A DNA stretch of 64,000 bases from Cynocephalus volans. Lineage: Eukaryota > Chordata > Mammalia > Dermoptera > Cynocephalidae. Made by a program: the position numbers and the translations under genes. Of the stretch, positions 1-11,899 are shown piece after piece. The stretch covers positions 2,170,001 through 2,234,000 of the forward strand of contig NC_084462.1 of NCBI RefSeq assembly GCF_027409185.1, written 5' to 3'. A model generated the notes under the pieces. The model was not told where the DNA came from. It saw nothing but the letters and a program-made list of their open reading frames with translations, and ran no database searches. Within the stretch, counting starts at the first letter, position 1; the number at the start of each line of letters is the position of its first letter.

Positions 1-2255
1 CCAAAACCAGGTAAAGATATAACCAAAAAAGAAAACTACAGGCCAATATCCTTGATGAATATAGATGCAAAAATCCTCACTAAAATACTAGCAAACAGAA
101 TACAGCAACACATACGTAAAATTATTCACCACGATCAAGTGGGATTCATCCCAGGGATGCAAGGTTGGTTCAACACACGCAAATCAATACATGTGATACA
201 CCATATTAATAAACTCAAACACAAGGACCATATGATCATCTCTATAGATGCTGAAAAAGCATTTGATAAAATACAGCACTCTTTCATGACAAAGACCCTG
301 TATAAGTTAGGAATAGACGGAAACTATGACAAACTCACTGCCAATATCATCCTGAACAGGGAAAAGCTGAAAGCTTTTCCTTTAAGAACAGGAACTAGAC
401 AAGGATGCCTACTCTCACCACTCCTATTCAACATAGTGTTGGAAGTACTAGCCAGAGCAATCAGAGAAGAGAAGGAAATAAATGGCATCCAGATTGGAAA
501 AGATGAAGTCAAACTGTCCCTGTTTGCAGATGACATGATCCTCTATATCGAACAGCCTAAAGCCTCTACAAAAAAACTCTTGGAATTGGTAAATGATTTC
601 AGCACAGTAGCAGGATACAAAATCAACACACAAAAATCAGTAGCATTTCTTTTCTCCAATAGTGAACATGCAGAACAAGAAATCAAGAAAGCCTGCCCAT
701 TTACAATAGCCACCAAAAAAATAAAATACTTAGGAATTGAGTTAACCAAGGATGTGAAAACTCTCTATAATGAGAACTACAAACCACTGCTGAGAGAAAT
801 TAGAGAGGATACAAGAAGATGGAAAGATATCCCATGCTCTTGGATTGGAAGAATCAACATAGTGAAAATGTCCATACTACCCAAAGTGATCTACAAATTC
901 AATGCAATCCCCATCAAAATTCCAAAGACATTTTTCTCAGAAATGGAAAGAACTATCCAGACATTTATATGGAATAATAAATGACCACGCATAGCCAAAG
1001 CAATGCTGAGCAAAAAAAAAATAAAGCTGGAGGCATAACACTACCCGACTTTAAGCTATACTACAAAGCTATAATAACCAAAACAGTATGATACTGGCAT
1101 AAAAACAGATACACTGATCAATGGAATAGAATAGAGAATCCAGAAATCAACCCACACACTTACTGCCATCTGATCTTTGACAAAGGCACCAAGCCTATTC
1201 ACTGGGGAAGAGACTGCCTCTTCAGCAAATGGTGCTGGGATAACTGGATATCCATATGCAGGAGAAGGAAACTAGACCCATACCTCTCACCATATACTAA
1301 AATCATCTCAAAATGGATTAAGGATTTAAATATACACCCTGAAACAATAAAACTTCTTAAAGAAAACATAGGAGAAACACTTCAGGAAATAGGACTGGAC
1401 ACAGACTTCATGAATATGACCCCAAAAACACGGGCAACCAAAGGAAAAATAAACAAATGGGATTATATCAAACTAAAAAGCTTCTGCACAGCAAAAGAAA
1501 CAATTAACAGAGTTAAAAGACAACCAACAGAGTGGGAGAAAATATTTGCAAAGTATACATCTGACAAAGGATTAATATCCAGAATATATAAGGAACTCAA
1601 ACAACTTTACAAGAAAAAAACAAGCAACCCAATTAAAAAATGGGCAAAAGAGCTAAGTAGGCATTTCTCTAAGGAAGATATACAAATGGACAACAGACAT
1701 ATGAAAAAATGCTCAACATCACTCAGCATCCGGGAAATGCAAATCAAAACCACACTGAGATACCATCTAACTCCAGTTAGGATGGCTAAAATCCAAGACT
1801 CTGAACGATAAATGCTGGCGAGGTTGCGGAGAAAAAGGAACTCTCATACATTGTTGGCGGGATTGCAAAATGGTGCAGCCTCTATGGAAAATGGTATGGA
1901 GGTTCCTCAAACAATTGCAGATAGATCTACCATATGTCCCAGCTATCCCACTGCTGGGAATATACCCAGAGGAATGGAAATCATCAAGTCGAAGGTATAC
2001 CTGTTCCCCAATGTTCATTGCAGCACTCTTTACAATAGCCAAGAGTTGGAACCAGCCCAAATGTCCATCATCAGATGAGTGGATACGGAAAATGTGGTAC
2101 ATCTACACAATGGAATACTACTCAGCTATAAAAACAAATGAAATACTGCCATTTGCAACAACATGGATGGACCTTGAGAGAATTATATTAAGTGAAACGA
2201 GTCAGGCACAGAAAGAGAAATACCACATGTTCTCACTTATTGGTGGGAGCTAAAA
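1..2255 (+). mobile_element. LINE-1 3' portion (ORF2 reverse transcriptase to 3' end)
   Basis: This is the 3' part of an L1 retrotransposon, cut on the left by the window edge. Positions 52-984 read as the ORF2 reverse-transcriptase domain, with the block [18 protein letters not shown] followed by the catalytic FADDM motif near residue 178 of that open stretch. A CGA-to-TGA type stop at 982-984 ends the frame, and the downstream ORF2 C-terminal region continues in broken pieces (1410-1811, then 1870-2253). The last piece contains MEYYSAIK and ends SLIGGS, typical of the ORF2 C-terminus. A short tail and a CA microsatellite follow. The copy is dead. It probably lies in TSKS intron 2. Confidence 0.93.
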
Positions 2256-2267
2256 ATTAATATATAA

Positions 2268-2270
<3 letters not shown>

Positions 2271-2299
<29 letters not shown>
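2271..2299. repeat. (CA)n microsatellite
   Basis: About 14 CA dinucleotides sit just after the 3' end of the L1 copy, probably grown from its A-rich tail. Confidence 0.95.
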
Positions 2300-2302
<3 letters not shown>

Positions 2303-2455
2303 ATAAAACCGGGGGCAGGGGGGAAGAAGATATAACAACCACAATTACTTGAAGTTGATGTGACAAGCAAACAGAAAGAACATTGTTGTGGGGGAGGGAG
2401 GAGAGGGAGGAGGGAGGGAGGTTTTAGTAAGGGGTAACAATAATCAACCACAATG

Positions 2456-2603
2456 GGCCGGCCCGTGGCTCACTCGGGAGAGTGCGGTGCTGATAACACC
2501 AAGGCCCCGGGTTCGGATCCCATATACGGATGGCCGGTTCGCTCACTGGCTGAGCGTGGTGCTGACAACACCAAGTCAAGGGTTAAGATCCCCTTACCGG
2601 TCA

Positions 2604-2633
<30 letters not shown>
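2456..2633 (+). mobile_element. Dimeric tRNA-derived SINE (CYN-like)
   Basis: Two tRNA-like units in tandem, each with a B-box-like segment (GGTTCGGATCC in the first, GGTTAAGATCC in the second), end in a long A-tail. A 19-bp target-site duplication, acaataatcaaccacaatg, flanks the element (2437-2455 and 2634-2652), so the boundaries are firm. Confidence 0.9.
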
Positions 2634-2634
<1 letters not shown>

Positions 2635-2691
2635 CAATAATCAACCACAATGTATATTGACAAAATAAAATTTAAAAAAAAGAAAGAAAAA

Positions 2692-4125
2692 GAAACTTAA
2701 TCCCCACTGTGACAGTGTTAAGATGGTGGGAAATCCTATAATGGTAATTGTATTAGTCTGTTTCTGTTGCTTATAACATAGATACCTGAAACTGGGTACC
2801 TTGTAAGAAAACAAAATTTATTGCTTACAGTTTTGGAGGCTGAGAAGTCCAAAGTCCAGGGAACACAGCTGGTGAGGGTCTCCTTTGTGGATACCGTTAG
2901 AGCAAAGCAGGGGACTCACATGGCGGAAAATGGTGGAGCAGAGAGAGAGATAGCTCCTCATGTGCTCTCCTTTTAAAGCCCTCAGAACCATGCCCACAAC
3001 AACTGTAGTGGATTGAATTATGTCCACCCACAACTCTTTGAAGTTTGAATTGTGTTCCCCAAGTTTTGTGTATTAGAAACTTGACCCTGGGCCAGCCTGT
3101 GGCTCACTGGAGAGTGTGGTGCTGATAATACCAAGGCCATGGGTTTGGTTCCCATGTAGGGATGGCCGGTTAGCTCACTTGGGAGAATGTGGTGCTGACA
3201 ACACCAAGTCAAGGGTTAAGATCCCCTTACCAGTCATCTTTAAAAAAAAAAAAAGAAAGAAAGAAAGAAACTTGACCCCCACTGTGACTGTTAAGAGGAT
3301 GGGAAATCCTATTATGGTGATTGAAAGGTGGGGCCTTGAAGAGGTGATTGGATTGTAGGGCTGTGCAGTAGTGAATGGATTAAAAATGGTGGTCAGGGGT
3401 GTGGTTCTGCAGGCTTTAAAAGAACAGGAGAATCTGTCTCTCTTTCTCTGCTCCGCCATTTCACAATATGATACCCTGCAATACTGTCACCTCCACCAAG
3501 ACTCTCACCAAATATGTTCCCTGGACTTTGGACATCCTAGCCTCCAAAACTGTAAGCAATAAATTTCGTTTTCTTTATAAATCACCCGGTTCTGTGTATT
3601 TTGGTATAAGCAACAGAAATGGGCTACTACAACCACCACTAAACCACCAACTTAATCAGGGCCCCACTTTTCAGTTATCACAATAGGATTTCTCACCCTC
3701 TCAGCAAAGTGGAGGCCAAGTTTCCAATACCTGAAACTTTGGGGGACACAATTTAAGCTTTGATGAGTTTGGGGGGGACATTCAATCCACAGCAGTAATT
3801 GAAAGGTGGGGCCTTTAAGAGGTGATTAGATTGTGATGTCTACACCCTTGTGAATGAATTCATCCATTCATGGAGTAATGAGTGTGGTTCTGATGGTTTT
3901 ATAAGGAAAGCAAGTGAACAGCTTGGCTCTCTCTCTTGCTCAGCTATTTCTCCATGTGACACTCTGCATTGCTGGGGAGAGTCACCACCCACCAACGATG
4001 CCCTCACCATATGTTTTCCCTAGACTTTGGACTTCCCAGCCTCTGAAACTGTAAGGAATAAATTTCCTTTATAAATTACCCAGTTTCAGGTATTTTGTTA
4101 TAATCAACAGAGACGGACTAATATA
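2692..4125. mobile_element. Four-level nest of MaLR-type LTRs and a SINE
   Basis: An LTR on the plus strand (2692-2749 resuming at 3796-4125) is split by a minus-strand LTR (2750-3002 resuming about 3636-3795). That one is split by a second plus-strand LTR (about 3003-3635), which carries a SINE (3088-3265). Matching joints show the order: the sequence ending atggtaattg at 2750 resumes as gtaattg at 3795. The two plus copies share the ccactgtgac...gggaaatcct block (2704-2736 and 3279-3312) and AATAAATTTC near their 3' ends. The family resembles THE1/MST MaLR LTRs; the exact subfamily is not established. Confidence 0.6.
3088..3265 (+). mobile_element. Dimeric CYN-like SINE with GAAA tail
   Basis: A two-unit tRNA-derived element inserted in the innermost LTR of the nest. 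The tail has changed to (GAAA)n. The target-site duplication agaaacttgaccc is visible on both sides (3075-3087 and 3266-3278). Confidence 0.88.
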
Positions 4126-4658
4126 ATGGGGAAAACAAACAAACAAACCATGATCCAACTATATGCAGTCTATAAGAGACTCACTTTAGGTTCAAAGACA
4201 CAAATAGATTGAAAGTAAAAGGATGGAAAAAGATATTCCTGAAAACCACAACCAAAAGAGAGTTGGAGTGTCAGTACTTGTATCAAACAAAATAGATTTT
4301 AAAACACACACAAAAAAAATTCTTTAGTTTCAATTAAACAACTATTTATGAATTTATTTTTGTTGAAACGTAACCGATTGTACATATTATGGGGAGTAAT
4401 TGTTGTTAGAGACAAGGAAAAACATTTTATAATAATAAAAGGGTCAATTTATTGCAAAGATATAACAATTATAAACATGTATGCACCTGAGAGAGCTTCA
4501 AAATGTATGAATTAAAAACTGACAGAATTGAAGGGAGAAACAGATAATTCAACAACAACGGTTGGAGATTTCACTACCTTGCTTTTAATAATGGATAGAA
4601 CAATTAGAGAGAGGATCAACTAGGAAATAGAAGACTTGAACACTATAGACCAACTATA

Positions 4659-4680
<22 letters not shown>

Positions 4681-4689
<9 letters not shown>

Positions 4690-4845
4690 TAAAGATGACC
4701 AGTAAGGGGATCTTAACCCCTGACTTGGTGTTGTCAGCACCACGCTCTCCAAGTGAGCTAACCTGCCATCCCTATATAGGGATCCGAACCCGTGGCCTTG
4801 GTGTTATCAGCACTACACTTTCTCAAGTGAGCCACGGGCCAGCCC
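4681..4845 (-). mobile_element. Dimeric CYN-like SINE
   Basis: A T-run at 4681, then both units in reverse complement, ending ggccagccc. It sits directly against a (TA)n microsatellite (4658-4680) within the old L1. Confidence 0.88.
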
Positions 4846-5798
4846 CAACAAAATATAAGACATCTGAAGAATACCCCACCCAACAGCAGCAGAATGTATA
4901 TTCTTCTCAAGTGCACAGGAAACATTCTCAAAGATAAACCATATATTAGGCCATGAAACAAATCTCATTAAATTTAAAATAAATGTTTTCTGATCTCAGT
5001 GACCTCAGTAGAATGAAATTAGAAATCAGTAGCAGAAAGAAATTTGGGAAACTCGCAAATCTGTGTAAATTAAACAACACACTCAAACAACCAGTGGGTC
5101 AAAGAAGAAATCACAAGGGAAATTATAAAATATTTTTTCTGAAAAAAAAATGAAAATACAAGATACCAAAACTTACAGTGAAAGCAATGCTTTAATTAAG
5201 TAAATTTATAGCTGTAAACACACTAAAAAAGAACGATCTCAAAACCAGTAATGCAATGTCCCACCTTGAGGAACTAGGAAAAGAGCAAACTAAACCCAAA
5301 GGTAGCAGAAGGAAGGAAATAATAAAGATTAGAGTAGAATGAAATAGAGAATAGAAAAACAATAGAGAAAATCAACAAAACCATGAGTTGGTTTATTGAA
5401 AAGATTCACAAATCTGACAAATTTTTAGCTAGACTGACCAAGAAATAAAGAGAGAAAATTTAAATTATCATAATCAGGAGGGAAAGAGGGGACATTACTA
5501 CTGACTTTACAGGGGAAAAAAATGATAAGGGAATACTATGAACAACTGTATGCCAACAAATTAGATAATCTAGATAAAATGGAAAAATGCCTAGAAACAC
5601 ACACTACTAAAACTGACTCAAGAAGAACTAAAAAATCATACAAGTGAAAAGATTGAGTTTGTGATTAAAAACAAAGAAAAACACAAGACCAGGTGACTTT
5701 ACTGGTGAATTCTACCAATTGTTTAAAAAAGAAATGACAAACAATCCATCTCACACTTTTCCAAAAAATAGAACAGGAGGGAGCAGCTTCTAACTCAT

Positions 5799-6361
5799 TC
5801 TGTTGTTGGAATGAGCAGGACGGAAGCCATGTTGGGACCTACAACTGCATGGGCTTTAGAAAAAAATGTTAGAAAACACAGTTTTTTTTTCTCAGCATGC
5901 ATTTCTCTGAGTTTCCTCTTTCCCCATGGTTATTTGATATTTTGAAACTTGGTTATGGGGCAGAATGACATTACTTAAGTGTAGAGCTGTTTTCCAGACC
6001 CTGAGAAACCAAGGAAGACATCAGTAAAGCTGTTGATTCCACCCTGAAGCAAACCAAAGCCCTGCAGGACACTAAGATAACATCAAGGACAAGAACAGGA
6101 GCCAGACAGAGCCTTGGTGAGAATTTGCACCTGGCTCCTTGCACATAGCCCCCACAGCTCATTTCTCCCCCTACTGCTTTCCGTTCCCTCAGTCTCCTCC
6201 TTAAAAGCTCCTTGGGAAATCTGAGCCTGGGAGATGGATTAGCCTAATATCTCCTTCAAGTTGCTGGCATTCCTGAATAAAGCTGACTTCCCTTTTGCCA
6301 ACATTTGACCTTTGAATCTTTTGTTTCTGTTTGGAGGTGGGCAGCTAGACTTGGGTTCAAC
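5799..6361 (+). mobile_element. Solo LTR-like block inside L1
   Basis: A block of about 560 bp begins TGTTG and ends TTCAACA. It carries AATAAA near position 6276 followed by a T-rich stretch, as in an LTR R/U5 region. It interrupts a continuous L1 ORF2 sequence, which shows that it was inserted. I do not recognise the family and saw no clear target duplication. Confidence 0.5.
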
Positions 6362-6574
6362 ACTATGAGGCCAATATTGCCCTGATACAAAAACAGGACA
6401 AAGACATCACAAGAAAAGAAAACTGCAGATCAATATCCATAATCAATAGAGTCACAAAAATCGTCAGCAATATACCAGCAGACTGAATCCTGCAGCATAT
6501 AAAAAGGATTATACACCATGACCAAGTGGAAATTATCCCAGGAATGCAAGGTTGGTTTAGTATATCAACCAAGG

Positions 6575-6686
6575 CTGGGGCTGTCCCATTAGCTCAGCTG
6601 GTTAGAACACCGTGTTGTAACACACCAAGGTCAAGGGTTCAGATCCCTGTACTGGCCAGCCACAATTGAAAAAAAAAAAAAAAAAA
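6575..6686 (+). mobile_element. Monomeric tRNA-Ile-derived SINE
   Basis: A single tRNA-like unit (ttagctcagctggttagaac ... gggttcagatccc ... ggccagcc) with a long A-tail. The duplication atcaaccaagg lies on both sides (6564-6574 and 6687-6697). Confidence 0.9.
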
Positions 6687-6849
6687 ATCAACCAAGGTAA
6701 CATACAATACTCTTAGGTAAAGAGGAAATAACACATGATCATGTCAATAAACAAAAATCATCAGACTTTGGTCCAACGTGCTTTCATGATAAAAACACTC
6801 AATAAACTAGGAATAGAAGGGAATATCATCTACCACAACCCCCCAAAAT

Positions 6850-8921
6850 ATGGTGGTTTAAAATATGTCTAAAAACTCCTTTGACACTCCTTTAAAATGT
6901 GGATCCTTATTCCCCTCACTTGAATATGGGCTGGACTCACACCTAGTACATAGAATAAAGGCAAAAAATGATGACATGTGACTTAAGAGACTAGTTCATT
7001 AAAGGAACCATGGTTTCCTTCTTGCTCTCTCTTGCTGTAGGGAATGATAGCTGCCATGTCATAAGCAGCCACTGATAGACAGGCCCATGTCGTGAGGAAC
7101 TGAGGCCTCCAGCCAACAATCAGAAAGGGACTGAAGCCTCCAACCAAGCCGTGTGCGTGAGCCAGCCTGATAGCACACCCTCCAGCCTGATAGCACACCC
7201 TCCAGCCTGATAGCACACCGTCCAGCCCTGATAGCACACCGTCCAGCCCTGATAGCACACCGTCCAGCCCTGATAGCACACCGTCCAGCCCTGATAGCAC
7301 ACCGTCCAGCCCTGATAGCACACCCTCCAGCCCTGATAGCACACCGTCCAGCCCTGATAGCACACCCTCCAGCCCTGATAGCACACCGTCCAGCCCTGAT
7401 AGCACACCCTCCAGCCTGATAGCACACCCTCCAGCCTGATAGCACACCGTCCAGCCCTGATAGCACACCGTCCAGCCCTGATAGCACACCCTCCAGCCCT
7501 GATAGCACACCGTCCAGCCCTGATAGCACACCCTCCAGCCTGATAGCACACCCTCCAGCCTGATAGCACACCGTCCAGCCCTGATAGCACACCGTCCAGC
7601 CCTGATAGCACACCCTCCAGCCTGATAGCACACCGTCCAGCCCTGATAGCACACCGTCCAGCCCTGATAGCACACCCTCCAGCCCTGATAGCACACCCTC
7701 CAGCCTGATAGCACACCCTCCAGCCTGATAGCACACCGTCCAGCCTGATAGCACACCCTCCAGCCCTGATAGCACACCGTCCAGCCCTGATAGCACACCC
7801 TCCAGCCTGATAGCACACCGTCCAGCCCTGATAGCACACCGTCCAGCCCTGATAGCACACCGTCCAGCCCTGATAGCACACCCTCCAGCCTGATAGCACA
7901 CCGTCCAGCCTGATAGCACACCCTCCAGCCTGATAGCACACCGTCCAGCCTGATAGCACACCCTCCAGCCCTGATAGCACACCGTCCAGCCCTGATAGCA
8001 CACCCTCCAGCCTGATAGCACACCCTCCAGCCTGATAGCACACCCTCCAGCCTGATAGCACACCCTCCAGCCTGATAGCACACCCTCCAGCCCTGATAGC
8101 ACACCCTCCAGCCTGATAGCACACCGTCCAGCCCTGATAGCACACCCTCCAGCCTGATAGCACACCGTCCAGCCCTGATAGCACACCCTCCAGCCCTGAT
8201 AGCACACCGTCCAGCCCTGATAGCACACCGTCCAGCCCTGATAGCACACCCTCCAGCCCTGATAGCACACCGTCCAGCCCTGATAGCACACCCTCCAGCC
8301 TGATAGCACACCGTCCAGCCCTGATAGCACACCCTCCAGCCTGATAGCACACCGTCCAGCCTGATAGCACACCCTCCAGCCTGATAGCACACCCTCCAGC
8401 CCTGATAGCACACCGTCCAGCCCTGATAGCACACCCTCCAGCCTGATAGCACACCCTCCAGCCTGATAGCACACCCTCCAGCCTGATAGCACACCCTCCA
8501 GCCTGATAGCACACCCTCCAGCCCTGATAGCACACCCTCCAGCCTGATAGCACACCGTCCAGCCCTGATAGCACACCCTCCAGCCTGATAGCACACCGTC
8601 CAGCCCTGATAGCACACCGTCCAGCCCTGATAGCACACCGTCCAGCCCTGATAGCACACCGTCCAGCCCTGATAGCACACCCTCCAGCCCTAATAGCACA
8701 CCCTCCAGCCCTGATAGCACACCCTCCAGCCTGATAGCACACCCTCCAGCCTGATAGCACACCCTCCAGCCCCGCTCATGCCTTCAGATGCTGCAGCCTG
8801 CATGAAATCTTGCCTGCAACCTCATGAGATACCGAGTCAGAACCACCCAGGTAAGTCACTCCAGGTTTGTTGTTTTAAATATTGGGGTCATTTGTTTTAT
8901 AGCAATAGATAACCAATACAT
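6850..8921 (+). mobile_element. MLT1-like LTR, split by an internal minisatellite
   Basis: The left part (6850-7161) reads ggtttaaaatatgtct..., then aggcccatgtcgtgaggaac and ctgaggcctccagccaac. The right part (8771-8921) reads ccttcagatgctgcagcc, cctgcaacctcatgagatac, cagaaccacccaggtaag and ends in the tttgttgttttaaa ... agcaatagataaccaatac tail. Together these match the order of an MLT1 LTR consensus as I remember it. The middle has been replaced by about 1.6 kb of tandem repeat. Confidence 0.75.
7162..8770. repeat. 20/21-bp minisatellite, about 78 units
   Basis: The basic unit is ccagcctgatagcacaccct (20 bp). Variants carry an extra C (ccagccctg, 21 bp) and/or a C-to-G change (caccgt instead of caccct). 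The changes are linked: caccgt is nearly always followed by a 21-bp unit, whereas caccct is followed by either form. No unit has a stop codon on the minus strand, so all three minus frames stay open for more than 540 codons. These are not genes. The array lies in what should be TSKS intron 2. Confidence 0.97.
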
Positions 8922-10269
8922 AAAACAACCTTTCTAAACTGAAGACCAGAAGGCCCTGGCTTTCCTGTGGGTAACTGTGCTGGGAATCTAGGAAAGAGAC
9001 CCTGGGGTCAATTCATTTTTCTCACTTACTAGTTGTATGATTTCAGGGAGGGAAATTGGCCTCTCTGTGCCTCTGTTTCCCTTCCTGTAAAATGGAGATG
9101 CAAATAACAGCTGCCCTCACAGGATTGCCACTGGAATGAACATGGGCTGAATCAGAAAGGCTACTAGTCAATACTTCTTTGAAAAGGCGAAAGGGAAGAT
9201 GGGGTCCCTGGAAGTGAATTTTAGCTTTTCTGAGAGCAGATGAAGTGATCGAGGCAGAGCAGGCCAGCCTTGTCTAAGAAGTGAATGGTATGATGGAGAA
9301 GCCAGAGTCCTGGGGACACCTCAGCCACCCACACACTGTGCAACTCTTGGCAGTCCAATTCCCCTCCTGGAGCCTGCTGCAGTTTCCTTTCCCATAGAAT
9401 GAGAATAATGACTCCTTGCTCAGACGGCCACGAGTAAGGGTCAACTTGATCTGATCCATAAGTAAAGCACAGTGATTAGTGTCAGCACTGTTAAAAATAA
9501 TGACAACAGGATAGGATCTACAGGAAGGGGCCTTGGCAACGTGGACCCTCACAGTGGCTTCAGGGAAATCTGCAGACAGGAGTACAGGTCCTGACCCTGC
9601 CCTGTTAGTCTTCGCCACTGATTCATTGTGTGACCTTCCAAAAAGTAGTTCCACCTTCTCAGTTGCATCCTTTGGCTTCCTAAGGACATCACAACTTAAC
9701 ACAGGAGCCAAAGCTGTCTGCTTCACCACTCTCCCACGGTCCCGCCCTCCTGTTGGGCCTTTTACCCTCTCAACCAGAGTCCCTATCACCTCCTGGATCT
9801 CTGTCCCCCTCTCTTGAGTTCATTGTCCTCCCCCACACCTCCCAGTGTCTGTTCCTTCTCTCTCTTGGTCTCTATCCCACTCGTGTATCTCTGATTTTCT
9901 GTCTCCTCCTCACTTGATCTCTGTCCCCTTCTCAAGGGGTCACTTTCTCCCATAGTCGCTGGGTCTCTGACCCTGTCCTGTCTCTTTGTCTTCCCCTCTT
10001 TGCCTTTCCATCTCTCCTGTTCTGGGTCTCTAGACCCTGTTTCCTGTTCTCTGTGCCTTTATCTCTCTGGGTCTCTGTCTCCCTCTTGGAGTCTCTGCCT
10101 TTCCCTTCTCTAAGTATCTGTCCCTTTCTTTAGGTCTCTATCTTCCTTCTCTGTGATGTCCCCATCTCTAGGCTTCTGCTCCCCCTCTATAGATCTCTGT
10201 CTCCTCCTATTTGGATCATTTCCTCTTCTGTCTGAATATCTATCACCCCCACACGACGCTCGTGTCTCC

Positions 10270-10512
10270 CTCCCTCTGGGTCTCTGTCCCCCTCCCTCTG
10301 GGTCTCTGTCCCGCTCCCTCTGGGTCTCTGTCCCCCTCCCTCTGGGTCTCTGTCCCCCTCCCTCTGGGTCTCTGTCCCGCTCCCTCTGGGTCTCTGTCCC
10401 CCTCCCTCTGGGTCTCTGTCCCCCTCCCTCTGGGTCTCTGTCCCCCTCCCTCTGGGTCTCTGTCCCGCTCCCTCTGGGTCTCTGTCCCCCTCTCTCTGGG
10501 TCTCTGTCCCCT
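10270..10512. repeat. 22-bp pyrimidine tandem repeat, 11 units
   Basis: The unit is ctccctctgggtctctgtcc plus two more bases (cc or cg). The ctctggg core recurs every 22 bp from 10274 to 10494. It is embedded in a degenerate tctctgtccc tract that begins near 9780. The purine strand is the minus strand, which is the coding strand of TSKS. Confidence 0.93.
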
Positions 10513-11841
10513 CCTCTCTGCTGTCTCCCACTTTTTCTCCTGATGTAGCTCAGGTGCTGGGTGCTGGTGTCTGCTCTTGCTATCCCCTCTCACTGCTCCT
10601 GCATATACCCGAGGTGCTGGTGTCGTTACTTTTCCCATGTCATGGAGAAAGAAGTAGAAGTCCCTTAGGCTGACATTCAACTGCAGTCCTACAGGGAGCT
10701 CAAGGCTGCATCAGGCCTTGATCCCAGCTGATGATGGCTCTTTCGCAGTTGTCACCATCCGCTGAGGGACGTGACTCAGAAATAGCTCTGGTGGGAGGCA
10801 CACAGTTGCAAGTGCTGCCTGAGAGGCACTCACAGAGGAGGGAGGAAAAGTGCTCTGCCTGGGGAGGACATGTCTCTCCGGCTGTTCGTCCCACCCGACT
10901 CTGCCCTGTTCCCTTCTCTCCAGCTCGTCCTCCGACCCTGGACCCTCACCCAGCCTCCTCTCCGGCCTCCTTGCCTCCCGTCTCTCCCCTCTACATGTCT
11001 TCACCCAGCCAGCCCTGGGCGAGTTTTATGGAAAGAAAGGACTTTTGCCTTAGCTTCAAACACACCAGACTTCCAGTCCTGACCCTGCTTCTCACAAGCT
11101 TGCTGACCTTGACCTTAAACTGAGTAATTATATCAGTTCCCTTGTAGAACTTGTGAGAAGTGAAAGTGAGATCCCCGCCATAAGGGACACAGCACAACCC
11201 CTGCACACAGGAGGAGCTCAGTAAGTGGGAATGGAGCCAAAATCCCGAGTTGCTTCTCTCTCTCCCCTGAACGGAAACTGGCTCCCCGTCACCCTCACGA
11301 GAACGCCCACATTTCTCAGCCTGCGTGGCCTGTGTCCAGCCTCGTCTCTCTCACCTAGCCCTCTCCAGCTGCAAGCACCAGCTTGCAGTTACCCTCTTAC
11401 CCCAGGCTCCTTTCAGCCCCTGTCCACTTGCACTTGCTCTTTCTGATAGCTAGGACGCCCTTCCTTGTCTTCTGCAGGGGGAATGCCTTCCTTATCTTCA
11501 AGATCCAGCTCGTGTGTTGTCTTTTCTGGAAAGCTTCTTTGACCATGGCCAGCTGGGCCAAGGCGTCCGCCTTCAGGGTTCCCAAAGTGACCTCTACTGT
11601 TCCTGTCAATGCATGATGCCCCACTCTCCCTCCCCCCACAAGCCTGGCTCCACCACTTACAAACCGTATTTAACCTTTCTGGGCCTCAATATCTTCATCT
11701 GTGAAATGGGGATAAATAATAACATAAGTAATAACGACAACCACCAATATTCATTCTGCGCTTACAGCTGGCTGCTGTGCTAAACTTTTTATGTGAATGA
11801 GCAGTACTTCCTTCTCACGCCGACCTCATGAGATGGGTACT

Positions 11842-11899
11842 TTTTTTTGGAGGCTGGCCAGTAAGGGGATCCGAACCCTTGACCTTGATATTATAACAT
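11842..11899 (-). mobile_element. Truncated monomeric CYN-like SINE
   Basis: Only the 3' half of the tRNA unit (ggctggccagtaaggggatcc on the plus strand) with its T-run remains, flanked by atgggtact at 11833-11841 and 11900-11908. The duplication shows that it inserted in this short form. Confidence 0.75.

Larger units (their letters stand above)
4130..6845 (+). mobile_element. Old L1 ORF2 remnant, interrupted three times
   Basis: Decayed L1 ORF2 sequence without long frames. Recognisable stretches include 4147-4300, 4855-5795 and 6364-6574. It is interrupted by a (TA)n tract with a SINE (4660-4845), by an LTR-like block (about 5799-6361) and by a monomeric SINE (6575-6686). The L1 reading ctaactcattc breaks at about 5798 and resumes as ctatgaggcc at 6362. 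Confidence 0.75.

Noticed and set aside
52-984. A functional reverse transcriptase gene
   Set aside because: It is an L1 ORF2 fragment with a stop at 982-984 and broken downstream frames; it is a dead copy.
6983-8762. Three overlapping minus-strand open frames of 546-567 codons
   Set aside because: They are products of the 20/21-bp minisatellite, which has no stop on that strand in any frame; the peptides only repeat CYQAGG/CAIR/VLSG.
7162-8770. CRISPR-like regular array
   Set aside because: The whole 20/21-bp unit repeats, with no unique spacers, and the DNA is mammalian.
10153-10680. Frames of 110-145 codons with repeated Pro-Leu-Gly-Leu or Arg-Asp-Pro-Glu
   Set aside because: They arise from the 22-bp pyrimidine repeat; no homology or splice context supports a gene.
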